A stretch of 64,000 nt of DNA from Ordospora colligata OC4 (lineage: Eukaryota > Microsporidia > Ordosporidae). Location: contig NW_014575402.1 of assembly GCF_000803265.1 (NCBI RefSeq), forward strand, positions 62,001-126,000. The letters are read 5' to 3'. The position numbers were made by a program, and so were the translations under genes. Of the stretch, positions 43,430 through 51,513 are shown piece by piece. Within the stretch, counting starts at the first letter, position 1. Each line of letters starts with the position of its first letter. The notes beneath the pieces are model-generated. The model was not told the DNA's origin and ran no database searches. It saw only the letters and a program-made list of their open reading frames with translations.

Positions 43430-43837
43430 TTATGTGGCTTCATCAGAATTCAGGCTCCTTACCATGCTAATCGATGGAAATGATGGCAAATACACTCCTG
43501 CGTTTTCATATCCTACAGGTGACGCTGCACACCTTCCAACAATTTCAGAATGCATCGCCACAGCTTCAACATCAACTTCAAATTCTTCTCCTTTTCCTAG
43601 CTTCTCCAGCATTCTCACCTTCTCCTCAATCTTCAATATCCCTTCATATATCCTTCGCTTCAGATCCAGAATCTCATTCGCTCCTTCCTCAATCACACTC
43701 TCCCATCTATCTTTGCTGTAAGCCAAAGACTCTCTAGCACAAAGTCTCTCAATCTCTTCATATCCAATCTTCTCATCAATATACTCTCTTAATCCATCAA
43801 GAAACTCTTCGCTTATCTCCTTGTACAATTTATTCAT
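43430..43837 (-). CDS. Small coiled-coil protein, possible Mediator subunit 4
   Basis: 135 residues. Residues 1-80 are charged helices with heptad-like spacing (EEIERLCARESLAYSKDRW, ANEILDLKRRIYEGILKIEEKV). The C-terminal ~45 residues read SEIVGRCAASPVGYENAG, then VYLPSFPSISMVRSL, which is similar in layout to the Med4 pattern xYAxRIsxxxxAPxxW...PYPxxxxMRxG. Med4 is a middle-module subunit of Mediator. The similarity is short, so a plain coiled-coil protein is the alternative. The ATG is preceded by GCCCT. Confidence 0.55.
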   Translation of the reverse strand: MNKLYKEISEEFLDGLREYIDEKIGYEEIERLCARESLAYSKDRWESVIEEGANEILDLKRRIYEGILKIEEKVRMLEKLGKGEEFEVDVEAVAMHSEIVGRCAASPVGYENAGVYLPSFPSISMVRSLNSDEAT

Positions 43838-43880
43838 AGGGCATCATAAAACATCTTGAAAATCATTTAACACTTTATTC

Positions 43881-45416
43881 CTACTTCTTACGTCCCTTGG
43901 GCTTACTTTCATTCCCCTTTGCTTCTTGCTTTCCTTCTTGTTTCTCACCCTTCTTCCTCTTCACTCCTTCTTCATCTCCCGTACTTTGTCGTTTACTTCT
44001 AATTGAGCTTTTTCTGGTAGGTGGTGCTTCAGATCCATCCTCTCCCTCAACTTTGACTCCTATAGAACTTGCACGTCTTCTAGGTCTTGATATTTTCTCA
44101 CTATTCACATCTGTCATCTCCTCCACATGCTCATGTTCTTCTTTCATGCCTTCCACTTTATTATCCTTCTCCACATTTTCATGTTCATGTTCATCTTTTA
44201 TGCCTTCCACATGCTCATCTTCCACATGCTTATCAAAATCTTCAGCTTTATTTTCATTCTCCACATTTTCATGTTCATCCTTCTCCACTACTCCAATTTT
44301 CACTCCTTCTTCGGCATCTCTACTGATGACCTCCTCTACAGACTCCTTCTCTTGTACTTCATCTTTCACACGTTCACCTCCCACATGCTCATCTATACTT
44401 CCCTCATCCACATTGATTTGCTCCTGAATCACATCAATGTGTCCAATAACATCCGTAGCAATTGCCTCCTTCATCTCACTCGACATCAAAACCTCCTTCA
44501 CCTCGTCCCTGATCTCCTCCTTCACCTCATTCATAAAATCCCGCCTCAGGTCCTCTCGCAGCTCCTCCTTGATACTGTCCTTCACACTCTGTTTCAACTC
44601 ATCAAGCTCCAGCTCAACTGCATCATGCTCATTCCTCATCTTCTCCTCAACTATCTTCTCAGCATTGCTCAAAAGCTCCTTCTCTATCATCACCTCGCCA
44701 AGATCGCGTCCCTGCTTCTTTGCAAGCGATGCAATCACAGGCGTGTCTACCGCTCCATGCTCAATAGACTCCTCAATCTCCTTCTCAAGCACTTCTTTTT
44801 GCTCTTCAATAACCTGCTTTATGCATGACACATTTGCATGATCATCCCCACCAAGTGATACATAAACACCAGATACCTTGTTCAATGCAATCGATACCAC
44901 AGCCTCTCCCATCATTCCTTCTCCACTCTTATCTACAACCTGCATCTTCTTATCCTCAACAACACTTATTGGCTCCTCTCTCTCAACCTCACCACTCGTC
45001 ATCTCACTGCTCAAATAGCTCATCTCCATCCTTGGTTTCCGTATCACTTTGCTATCGTCAATAAAATCCCCAGGCTCAGTCTGAGAAAAAACAAACCTGT
45101 ATCTGCATATCCGTACAACATCCCCAAACCTAAACTCACACATCGACCCCTTCTCAATCGCCTCCTCATTCAGAAATACATTCTCCCCAAGTACTCGCAT
45201 CTTCATGTGCTCAAAATACACAATCACATGCCTCTCCTTGATCGAAGGCTGCTGCAAACGCACATCCGCATCAATCCCACTTCCTATGCTTACCTCAGGT
45301 TCATTCGTAAACACCACGCTCTTGACCTCCTCCTCACTTCCTAGTGACTGTAACTTGTATTTCTCATTCATCAGCTTAAGGGCAACAAACATTCCACAAT
45401 CATTTAAACTCTTCAT
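43881..45416 (-). CDS. FHA-domain protein with long acidic/coiled-coil tail
   Basis: 511 residues. The N-terminal ~115 residues form an FHA domain: VSIGSGIDADVRLQQPSIKE with the Gly, the Ser of S-I-K-E and the following HVIVYF (canonical GRxxxxxxxxxxxxxSRxHxxI, with Arg of GR changed to Ser-Gly), and FLNEEAIEKGSMCEFRFGDV. The rest is disordered or coiled coil, very rich in Glu, Lys and Val, with repeated units around HEHENVEKDN and KEEHEHVEE, and a basic C-terminus (KPKGRKK). FHA domains bind phosphothreonine; whether binding survives without the GR arginine is open. The architecture suggests a nuclear scaffold. AATAAAGTGTT follows the stop. Confidence 0.75.
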   Translation of the reverse strand: MKSLNDCGMFVALKLMNEKYKLQSLGSEEEVKSVVFTNEPEVSIGSGIDADVRLQQPSIKERHVIVYFEHMKMRVLGENVFLNEEAIEKGSMCEFRFGDVVRICRYRFVFSQTEPGDFIDDSKVIRKPRMEMSYLSSEMTSGEVEREEPISVVEDKKMQVVDKSGEGMMGEAVVSIALNKVSGVYVSLGGDDHANVSCIKQVIEEQKEVLEKEIEESIEHGAVDTPVIASLAKKQGRDLGEVMIEKELLSNAEKIVEEKMRNEHDAVELELDELKQSVKDSIKEELREDLRRDFMNEVKEEIRDEVKEVLMSSEMKEAIATDVIGHIDVIQEQINVDEGSIDEHVGGERVKDEVQEKESVEEVISRDAEEGVKIGVVEKDEHENVENENKAEDFDKHVEDEHVEGIKDEHEHENVEKDNKVEGMKEEHEHVEEMTDVNSEKISRPRRRASSIGVKVEGEDGSEAPPTRKSSIRSKRQSTGDEEGVKRKKGEKQEGKQEAKGNESKPKGRKK

Positions 45417-45443
45417 CCATCATAACATTCATAGACACCAAAT

Positions 45444-47108
45444 TTATTCAACCTTGATTACAATACTCTTCTCCACATTTCTATTCAGATACTCGCCACA
45501 TCCAACAAACACCTTGCACTCATTTACCTTTCGTAGGTCTTCGGTACCAATATTAAACTTCACCCTTCGGTTGCCTTCAAAATCATCAACCATCTCAATT
45601 TTTCCATAAACCCGTCCATCAATCGTCAGCATCACCATCCATCTGCAGAACAACTGCTCTTTTATATATGGCGCATGAACAACCATCTTTCTTCCATCAG
45701 ATCCTCCTCGGAAACTCGAGACCTTGCTCAGCTTCACCATCACCGTCACCAAAGACCCATCACTCACCACATACACATTCTGATCCCTCTTCACACTCTT
45801 CATGCTCTCCTCTACACTTTCCCTACGCATAACCACATCATCAGAGTCCTCAAGTGCAACATCCTCTCCATCTCCTTCTTTTCCTGTATTAATCACTGAT
45901 GCACTGAACTCGCTAACCTCAACACTCGGAATCTCCTTATTCACCATCACTGCAGAATCATAATGCTCCCCAGATAAATGCATCCGCAAATACTCCTCGC
46001 TTCTTCTCTTCTCATTCCCTCGCTTCTCCCAAATAAATAAAAGTTCGAATCTTACAAATGGCACCTGTAGCAACCAAAACCTTGGATCAAACACTGCCTG
46101 CACCACCATCCCCTCTAAAACAACAAGATTCTTCATTACATTCCCGTATCGCTTTGCAAGCGCAATAACTCTCATTCCCTCTATCAACCTTAGCGACATC
46201 CTCTGTACATACTCAGTCTCCTCTTTCCTTGCCATCCCAGTCCTAAATAAATGGTCAATCAGTACAAGGCATCCTTTGTTATCATCCATCATCTCCTTCA
46301 TAGGAAATCCATACTCATTCTCAATCTTTGTCTTTAATTCACTTATCTCACTCTTCCACTCATGCCTTGCAAACTCCTCAGATTCACCCATCACCCCTAT
46401 CAACGCATAAACACTCTCAAGACCCTTCATCTCATTCATCTTCTCATCAATCCTTTCAAAAAACTTCTCCATCGTCACAAAACTCACTCCAAGTCGGTTC
46501 ATGTCCCGCATCTCTCTCCACTTCCTGTACGCCCATCTCGGAACAAACACTCCAAGTGCTATACAATACAACACAAACGTATAAACTCCATTCCTAACTA
46601 TCATCCCAGGAATCGCCACTATCTCTCCTATCTTCGAGTCATTATTCAGCCAAGCTTCATACTTCTTCTTGTTCATCATAAGTCCATACGCTCGGTTCAC
46701 ATCCTTCATCTTCTCCTCATACTCTTTCTTCACCTCTTCCACTGCATTTCCAGGATTGTACTTCACCAGAAGCACACGTAGTCTTTTCTTGATCTCTCTT
46801 GCACTTGATTCCTCAGTTATCCCCAGAACATCCAGCGGGTTAAATCCATTCTTCTTCTCCATCCTCAATGTCTTCACATTCTTTGCAAGATAAGCTACTA
46901 CTATCCAAAGCACTACTACAGTCACCTTCTTAAGTCCATTCCTCTTCTCCACCTTCTCTCGGCATCCTGCACATCTACACCACACTCTCCTTACATTCTT
47001 CCTTCCAACCAATCCAAAACTCAAGAACAAGGCAACTGGTGCAAGAACAGAAAGCATCAGATAGCTCGATGCAAGTCCAGACTCGTCATATTCATAATCA
47101 TAAGACAT
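45444..47108 (-). CDS. SEC63: Sec63, ER translocon subunit with a degenerate J domain
   Basis: 554 residues from ATG 47108, preceded by GGCCCTTT; the open frame upstream starts only at GTG. The N-terminus MSYDYEYDES parallels yeast Sec63 (xxYEYDE). Two membrane helices lie at about 14-34 and 62-78. A J-like domain sits at about 89-155 (NPLDVLGITEESSAREIKKR, then KDVNRAYGLMMN), but the Hsp70-activating HPD is replaced by Asn118-Pro119-Gly120. A cytosolic Brl/Sec63 domain and an acidic region (GEDVALEDSDDVV) follow. Sec63 couples the Sec61 channel to the lumenal Hsp70 BiP/Kar2 for post-translational import. Confidence 0.82.
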   Translation of the reverse strand: MSYDYEYDESGLASSYLMLSVLAPVALFLSFGLVGRKNVRRVWCRCAGCREKVEKRNGLKKVTVVVLWIVVAYLAKNVKTLRMEKKNGFNPLDVLGITEESSAREIKKRLRVLLVKYNPGNAVEEVKKEYEEKMKDVNRAYGLMMNKKKYEAWLNNDSKIGEIVAIPGMIVRNGVYTFVLYCIALGVFVPRWAYRKWREMRDMNRLGVSFVTMEKFFERIDEKMNEMKGLESVYALIGVMGESEEFARHEWKSEISELKTKIENEYGFPMKEMMDDNKGCLVLIDHLFRTGMARKEETEYVQRMSLRLIEGMRVIALAKRYGNVMKNLVVLEGMVVQAVFDPRFWLLQVPFVRFELLFIWEKRGNEKRRSEEYLRMHLSGEHYDSAVMVNKEIPSVEVSEFSASVINTGKEGDGEDVALEDSDDVVMRRESVEESMKSVKRDQNVYVVSDGSLVTVMVKLSKVSSFRGGSDGRKMVVHAPYIKEQLFCRWMVMLTIDGRVYGKIEMVDDFEGNRRVKFNIGTEDLRKVNECKVFVGCGEYLNRNVEKSIVIKVE

Positions 47109-47296
47109 AAAGGGCCTTTGTTGATCCACAAAAAAACAAAAATTTAATATCTCAAATACTATATCAAAATACTCATCAAAACAATACACTTTTCACATGC
47201 TCTTCAGGTTCTAGCATTCATTAAATATCACTCACATACAGTCATCTTACAAATAAAGCCATTCAAACACAGACATTATCACAATATCATATTACG

Positions 47297-49447
47297 CTAC
47301 GGCAGATATTCCACATCATTTCCATCAGTCCTGCAATACTCCTTCTCCTCAAGCTTACATATCGCATCCTTTATTGCCTGTTCTGCACATCCTGTCTCAC
47401 TAGATAACACCGCAATAATCTCATCAATACTCGTCTTCTTCTCTTTCTTCATAATCCTCATCACCTTTGCCTCTAGTACTGCTTCACAATACTCAACCTC
47501 CATATATTCATCAATCGCTACTCCTTCCTCATCCTCAACTTCAAAAAGATCCAACACCTCTTCATTGTATCCATCAAATCCATTATCATCCAAAATATCC
47601 TTCAGATCATAATCAGGCCCCATCATGCACACCCTCTTACATCTACTTTTAACATACTCATACTCTCTGTTCGAAAACTTCCTGTTCAATGAGGCAATCT
47701 CTTCAACAAGTATAACAAATCCATGCGAAAGAAGATACTCAAGATTCCTCTTAAATCCTCTTCCTCCAACACATTCTCGCAGGTCATCCTTTGTTCTATC
47801 AATGTCCAACCACATCATAATGGCCACTTTGTCTGCTCCCATACAGAAGTTGAACCCATTCATCTCAAACACCACAGGAGACAAACTGTAGCATCCCTCA
47901 AACACCGCTCGTGGGTAGCTTGCAAGTTTATGTCGTGCAACCATCTTTTCTGAATCTCTTAGTAGACTTGGGAGACTTTCTCCGCTTGCACTCACATCAT
48001 AAAATCCTCGTGTTAGAAATAACGCCTCAACAACAAATCCTTCATGCTGAGCATATACATCATGATCATTCCTGCTACTGCTTATATAATCCGCATACAT
48101 CACACAAATCTTCCTACTCATATTCATTCCCAGGTGCTTCTTCATTACATGCATTAATCTCTTTACTGCTATTGGCTCAGTACTGTATCCCAGAATCATT
48201 CTTTGCACAACTCCATTGATCCTTCCAATCACCATATCCCTATTGCTCATCATCCCAACAACCATAATCACTGTATCAATTACTTCTTCTATGCTGCTTT
48301 CTATTTTCAATTCATTGCACATGCCAATTATGTACCTGCATAAACAGTTATTGTGGTTGCATGATTCATTTATTTTTGCTTTTTTTATAAGCAGATCCTC
48401 AATAAACCTACATGCATCGTCCTCAGTATTCGTGCCAAGCTTACCAAGGCACCTTCTTACTTCGTCCTCAAGATACTTGCACAACTCATAGGTCTTGATG
48501 AAATTCTCTGTCACATGCATACGCACATTTATATACAGTGCGATCAGCCCATCCAATCTGTCTACTGTCTCCATCTTTTTACATATCACACTCTTATACT
48601 GATCAAAAACACCATCCATGCATTCAGAATCCATAAACTGCACTATCTTTACATACAGCTTCAGTCGCTCCTGTCTCTCCATCTTCTCGTGCATTGTCTT
48701 CAAAATCTCTGCAAACCTGCTTTTCAATCCAAATATCACATCCTTATACAATCTGTTGTTCTCAGGCTCAAATACCTTTGATGCAATGTATATCTCAAGA
48801 TAAACCCTCTTTAAAACCTTCCCTATCTCTGCATCAAAGATCATTGAACTGCGGAACATATCCACATACTGCTTGACCATTTCATCGTACTTCTCGCTTT
48901 CATCGTTGCAGAAGTACAGCATCCTCAGGTACCTGACTGTCTCTGTAAGCTTTGTAAACACATAATCCTTCGAACTCCTTGAAACATTTATTTCAAAAAA
49001 AACAATCTCCTTCGCTCTATCCATCATTCTTTCCATGTATTGCCTGTAGAACACCACATACCCTAGTGTGCGTATGTCCATGATATGTCCGTCTCTCTTT
49101 TCAATGCTGATGCGGATGAAGTACCGCTCGAGATATGAATATGCCTTTGATACAATTGCAAGTGCACTTGAGAACTCGTCTATCTGATGGTGAAGTGTCT
49201 TGAGAGATGTAAAACACCTGAGATGATCCACATGTGTAGAAAACACGCTCTTTAGGCATTCATATATCTTCAATCCTCTTGTTTGGAACGTTGTGCACAC
49301 TTCTGTGCAATGATTATACACAATGTTGTGTATGCACATGAAGTCATCAGAACTGAATGTTCTGTAGTCTCTGAGAAGCTTCAATGTCAGGCCCTCAAGA
49401 TTGTGAAACTCTGGATACTCCATTCCTGGGTATTGCTGTTCATGCAT
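47297..49447 (-). CDS. Cullin
   Basis: 716 residues, close to the ~740-780 usual. Scaffold of a cullin-RING ubiquitin ligase. N-terminal cullin-repeat helices include DIRTLGYVVFYRQYMERMM, similar to the LGLxxFRDxV region of Cul3/Cul4-type proteins. The C-terminus has the neddylation region VMRIMKKEKKTSIDEIIAVL (acceptor Lys within MRIMK) and the closing winged-helix segment AIKDAICKLEEKEYCRTDG ending near YLP, as expected (YLA in most cullins). The cullin-homology domain between is divergent. The paralog (Cul1, Cul3 or Cul4 type) cannot be fixed. A second ATG eight codons in (MEYPEFHNLEGL) is preceded by ACCCAGGA and could be the start. Confidence 0.85.
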   Translation of the reverse strand: MHEQQYPGMEYPEFHNLEGLTLKLLRDYRTFSSDDFMCIHNIVYNHCTEVCTTFQTRGLKIYECLKSVFSTHVDHLRCFTSLKTLHHQIDEFSSALAIVSKAYSYLERYFIRISIEKRDGHIMDIRTLGYVVFYRQYMERMMDRAKEIVFFEINVSRSSKDYVFTKLTETVRYLRMLYFCNDESEKYDEMVKQYVDMFRSSMIFDAEIGKVLKRVYLEIYIASKVFEPENNRLYKDVIFGLKSRFAEILKTMHEKMERQERLKLYVKIVQFMDSECMDGVFDQYKSVICKKMETVDRLDGLIALYINVRMHVTENFIKTYELCKYLEDEVRRCLGKLGTNTEDDACRFIEDLLIKKAKINESCNHNNCLCRYIIGMCNELKIESSIEEVIDTVIMVVGMMSNRDMVIGRINGVVQRMILGYSTEPIAVKRLMHVMKKHLGMNMSRKICVMYADYISSSRNDHDVYAQHEGFVVEALFLTRGFYDVSASGESLPSLLRDSEKMVARHKLASYPRAVFEGCYSLSPVVFEMNGFNFCMGADKVAIMMWLDIDRTKDDLRECVGGRGFKRNLEYLLSHGFVILVEEIASLNRKFSNREYEYVKSRCKRVCMMGPDYDLKDILDDNGFDGYNEEVLDLFEVEDEEGVAIDEYMEVEYCEAVLEAKVMRIMKKEKKTSIDEIIAVLSSETGCAEQAIKDAICKLEEKEYCRTDGNDVEYLP

Positions 49448-49509
49448 AAATATTGGTATTTAAGGCTTGGAGAGATCTAGCCATAGGCAGTGTGTAAAAG
49501 ATAAAGTTA

Positions 49510-49602
49510 ACTTTGTGAGTATTATACAATCGATGAATATGAACTTTTACATTCACTTTATGACTATTACGCAATCGATGTTTTAGTATGTATTTTGCAT
49601 TC
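49510..49602. repeat. Degenerate tandem repeat, ~45-48 nt, two copies
   Basis: Copy 1 (49510-49554) and copy 2 (49555-49602) share ACTTTxTGA and CAATCGATG and both end in a CATTC; the first 26 nt are 22/26 identical. It lies in the gap upstream of cullin and downstream of the 49619 gene, both on the minus strand, so it is probably promoter DNA of the cullin gene. Confidence 0.5.
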
Positions 49603-49618
49603 ATTTATGAATTTCTGA

Positions 49619-50203
49619 TTATATTGAATTTATTTTGTTTTTAATCAGCTCTTCGAGATCACACAACTGAACAATAGCAAACTGCTGCGATCCAGACGAA
49701 GAGAGCATCTCATGCATGCTTGTGTATTCATTGAGAAAATATGACAGTGTTCCCTCGTGATTTGTACCCTTGCGACTCTGCTTGATAATCAACGAAGCCT
49801 CCAGAAACATATAATGAAACTTGATGTTGAAGAGCACAAATCTGATGAATCCAGCAATTTCATCATTGCTGAGTGCTTTGATGACTGATGAAACATACTT
49901 TGCAAGCCCTTTCCACATCTTGATGGTATGCACCGCACTTCTTGTTTTACTCTCTTCAATGTATCCTTTTATATAAAGCATAATGACTTCGATTTGTGCC
50001 TTTATGCCATCATTCATTGACTGAGCCATAAGAGAATCTATGCTTGACCTGAGTTTATTTGCATTCTTTACTGTAGGGTTGAGATCAGCAGTCTTGGTGG
50101 TTGTGAATGAGCCGTATCCAAGTCTATCGATGTCTATGGTACAGAAAATTCCAGACTCCTGCAGCTTTGATATTCTTGAAGCAAGTGGAGATGTTTCTGA
50201 CAT
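49619..50203 (-). CDS. Hypothetical helical protein, 194 aa
   Basis: No family recognised. The start is ATG 50203, preceded by TCCCCATC; the longer open frame runs antisense into RPL5 and is rejected. It is soluble and mostly helical (SRISKLQESGIFC, NANKLRSSIDSLMAQSMNDG, VIMLYIKGYIEESKTRSAVH). Ends with KNKINSI. It shares a 111-bp divergent promoter with RPL5, so co-expression with translation genes is possible but not shown. Confidence 0.65.
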   Translation of the reverse strand: MSETSPLASRISKLQESGIFCTIDIDRLGYGSFTTTKTADLNPTVKNANKLRSSIDSLMAQSMNDGIKAQIEVIMLYIKGYIEESKTRSAVHTIKMWKGLAKYVSSVIKALSNDEIAGFIRFVLFNIKFHYMFLEASLIIKQSRKGTNHEGTLSYFLNEYTSMHEMLSSSGSQQFAIVQLCDLEELIKNKINSI

Positions 50204-50314
50204 GATGGGGACTTTGGCGGGTGTTAAAGGAGTGAGCTGTAACTGCAAAAATGGCACAGCATGGGCAAATAGAAGTGATGCGTGGATATGTTGAAAAATT
50301 TGCAGCCCTGCAAA

Positions 50315-51206
50315 ATGGTAAGTGAATTGCTGAGATAATTTGAAGAGTAACGCAAAGGGAACACGATCGTACAGTACCAACTTTCAAGTAAAGAGAAGGA
50401 GAAGGAGAGAGGGAAAGACCGACTACAAGCACAGGACAAACATGATCAGACAGGATGCAACCGAAAGCGGAGTATCTAAGTACAGGCTGGTTGTTAGGAT
50501 AACGAATAGCAAGGTGATATGCCAGATCATGGGAGCATACATGGATGGAGACCGTGTAATGGCATATGCAGACTCAAGCGAACTGAAGAAGTACGGGGTT
50601 GACTTTGGATTGACGAACTACTCAGCAGCATATGCAACTGGATTTTTGATTGGACGAAGGGCACTGAATGCACTTTCTATGGACAAGGTGTATCTTCCGA
50701 AGGAGATTGACGGGACATACAGCGTTACAGAGGACATTGATGAGGACAGGAAGGCGCTAAAGGTGTATCTCGACATTGGTCTTGCTAGATCTAGCAAAGG
50801 AGCAAATGTGTTTGGAGCAATGAAGGGAGCATCTGATGCAGGACTGAACATTCCGCACAGTGAGGTGAAGTTTTATGGATACAACAAGGGAAAGCAGTTC
50901 AACGTGAAGGAGTTGCATGACAGAATATTTGGACAGAATGTGTCGAAGTACATGATTGAGCTGAGGGAATCTGATCCGGAGAAGTACAAAATGCAATTTT
51001 CTGAATATATTAAGAAGGGAATTGAGCCTGAAAACATATATGGGATCTACAAGAGTGCATTTGAGAAGATAGCGGCTGATCCTGTGAAGGAGAAGAGGGA
51101 GAAGAAGGATTATTCTGGTCTGAAGAAGTACAAGCAGGCAAGGCTTACGTATGAGGAGAGGAAGAGGATGGTTGAGGCGAAGCTTGGAAAAGCTGGAGAC
51201 GAATAA
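50315..51206 (+). CDS. RPL5: Ribosomal protein uL18 (RPL5), with a 28-nt intron directly after the start codon
   Basis: Large-subunit protein that carries 5S rRNA into the ribosome. Exon 1 is only the ATG (50315-50317); exon 2 is 50346-51206, giving 287 aa. The uninterrupted frame begins with a TTG, so no ATG would exist without splicing. The spliced N-terminus [20 protein letters not shown] leads into the invariant [10 protein letters not shown], matching uL18 from other eukaryotes. [32 protein letters not shown] and [20 protein letters not shown] are all typical, as is the basic C-terminus ending KLGKAGDE. It is divergent from the 49619 gene. Confidence 0.96.
50318..50345 (+). other. Spliceosomal intron, 28 nt, in RPL5
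   Basis: GTAAGT at the 5' end and TTGAAG at the 3' end, phase 0, immediately after the start ATG. It contains ATAATTT just before the 3' AG, as does the adenylate kinase intron. The other nearby AG sites put stop codons in frame, so 50345 is the only workable acceptor. Introns next to the ATG are usual for microsporidian ribosomal protein genes. Confidence 0.93.
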
Positions 51207-51257
51207 AGAGATCTTCGTTTTATTTGTTTTATTTGTTTTTGAGTCTGGGAAGGGGAG

Positions 51258-51264
51258 TATAAAT
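51258..51264 (+). promoter_or_regulatory. TATA-like box upstream of tRNA-Trp
   Basis: TATAAAT begins 42 nt before the tRNA 5' end. It may assist TFIIIB placement. The same element precedes the snoRNA and several protein genes. Confidence 0.35.
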
Positions 51265-51299
51265 CAAGGGCGAAAGTGTGTTGTGAAGTGATTTGATGT

Positions 51300-51371
51300 G
51301 ACGATATGGCGCAATGGTAGCGCGTCGGATTCCAGTCCCGAAGGTTCTGGGTTCGAGTCCTAGTATCGTCA
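51300..51371 (+). tRNA. tRNA-Trp (anticodon CCA)
   Basis: 72 nt, no intron, no encoded CCA. The acceptor stem is perfect (GACGATA / TATCGTC) with discriminator A. The D arm is GCGC-AATGGTA-GCGC, the anticodon loop TTCCAGT with CCA at 34-36, and the T arm CTGGG-TTCGAGT-CCTAG with one G-U pair. A box (TGGCGCAATGG) and B box (GGTTCGAGTCC) fit the consensus. A TTTT Pol III terminator is at 51376-51379. The anticodon stem has an A31-C39 mismatch next to the loop. Confidence 0.93.
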
Positions 51372-51513
51372 TGTGTTTTGCTGCACTAAAGAATGTTTTT
51401 AGTGTGGTTGTTTGCTAATTTTGCAAGATGTTGTGTTGTATTATGTTGTGTGTTATTGATTGCAAATGCTATGTGATGAATTGGATTTATGATGTATCAG
51501 GGCTGGTGTTGAC

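Noticed and set aside
44127..44828. 233-codon plus-strand open frame inside the FHA gene region
   Set aside because: It is an antisense shadow of a Glu/Lys-rich low-complexity coding region, giving Leu/His/Ser-rich nonsense.
50204..50380. N-terminal extension of the minus-strand 49619 gene
   Set aside because: It would lie antisense across the RPL5 start and intron; ATG 50203 has a CCC context.
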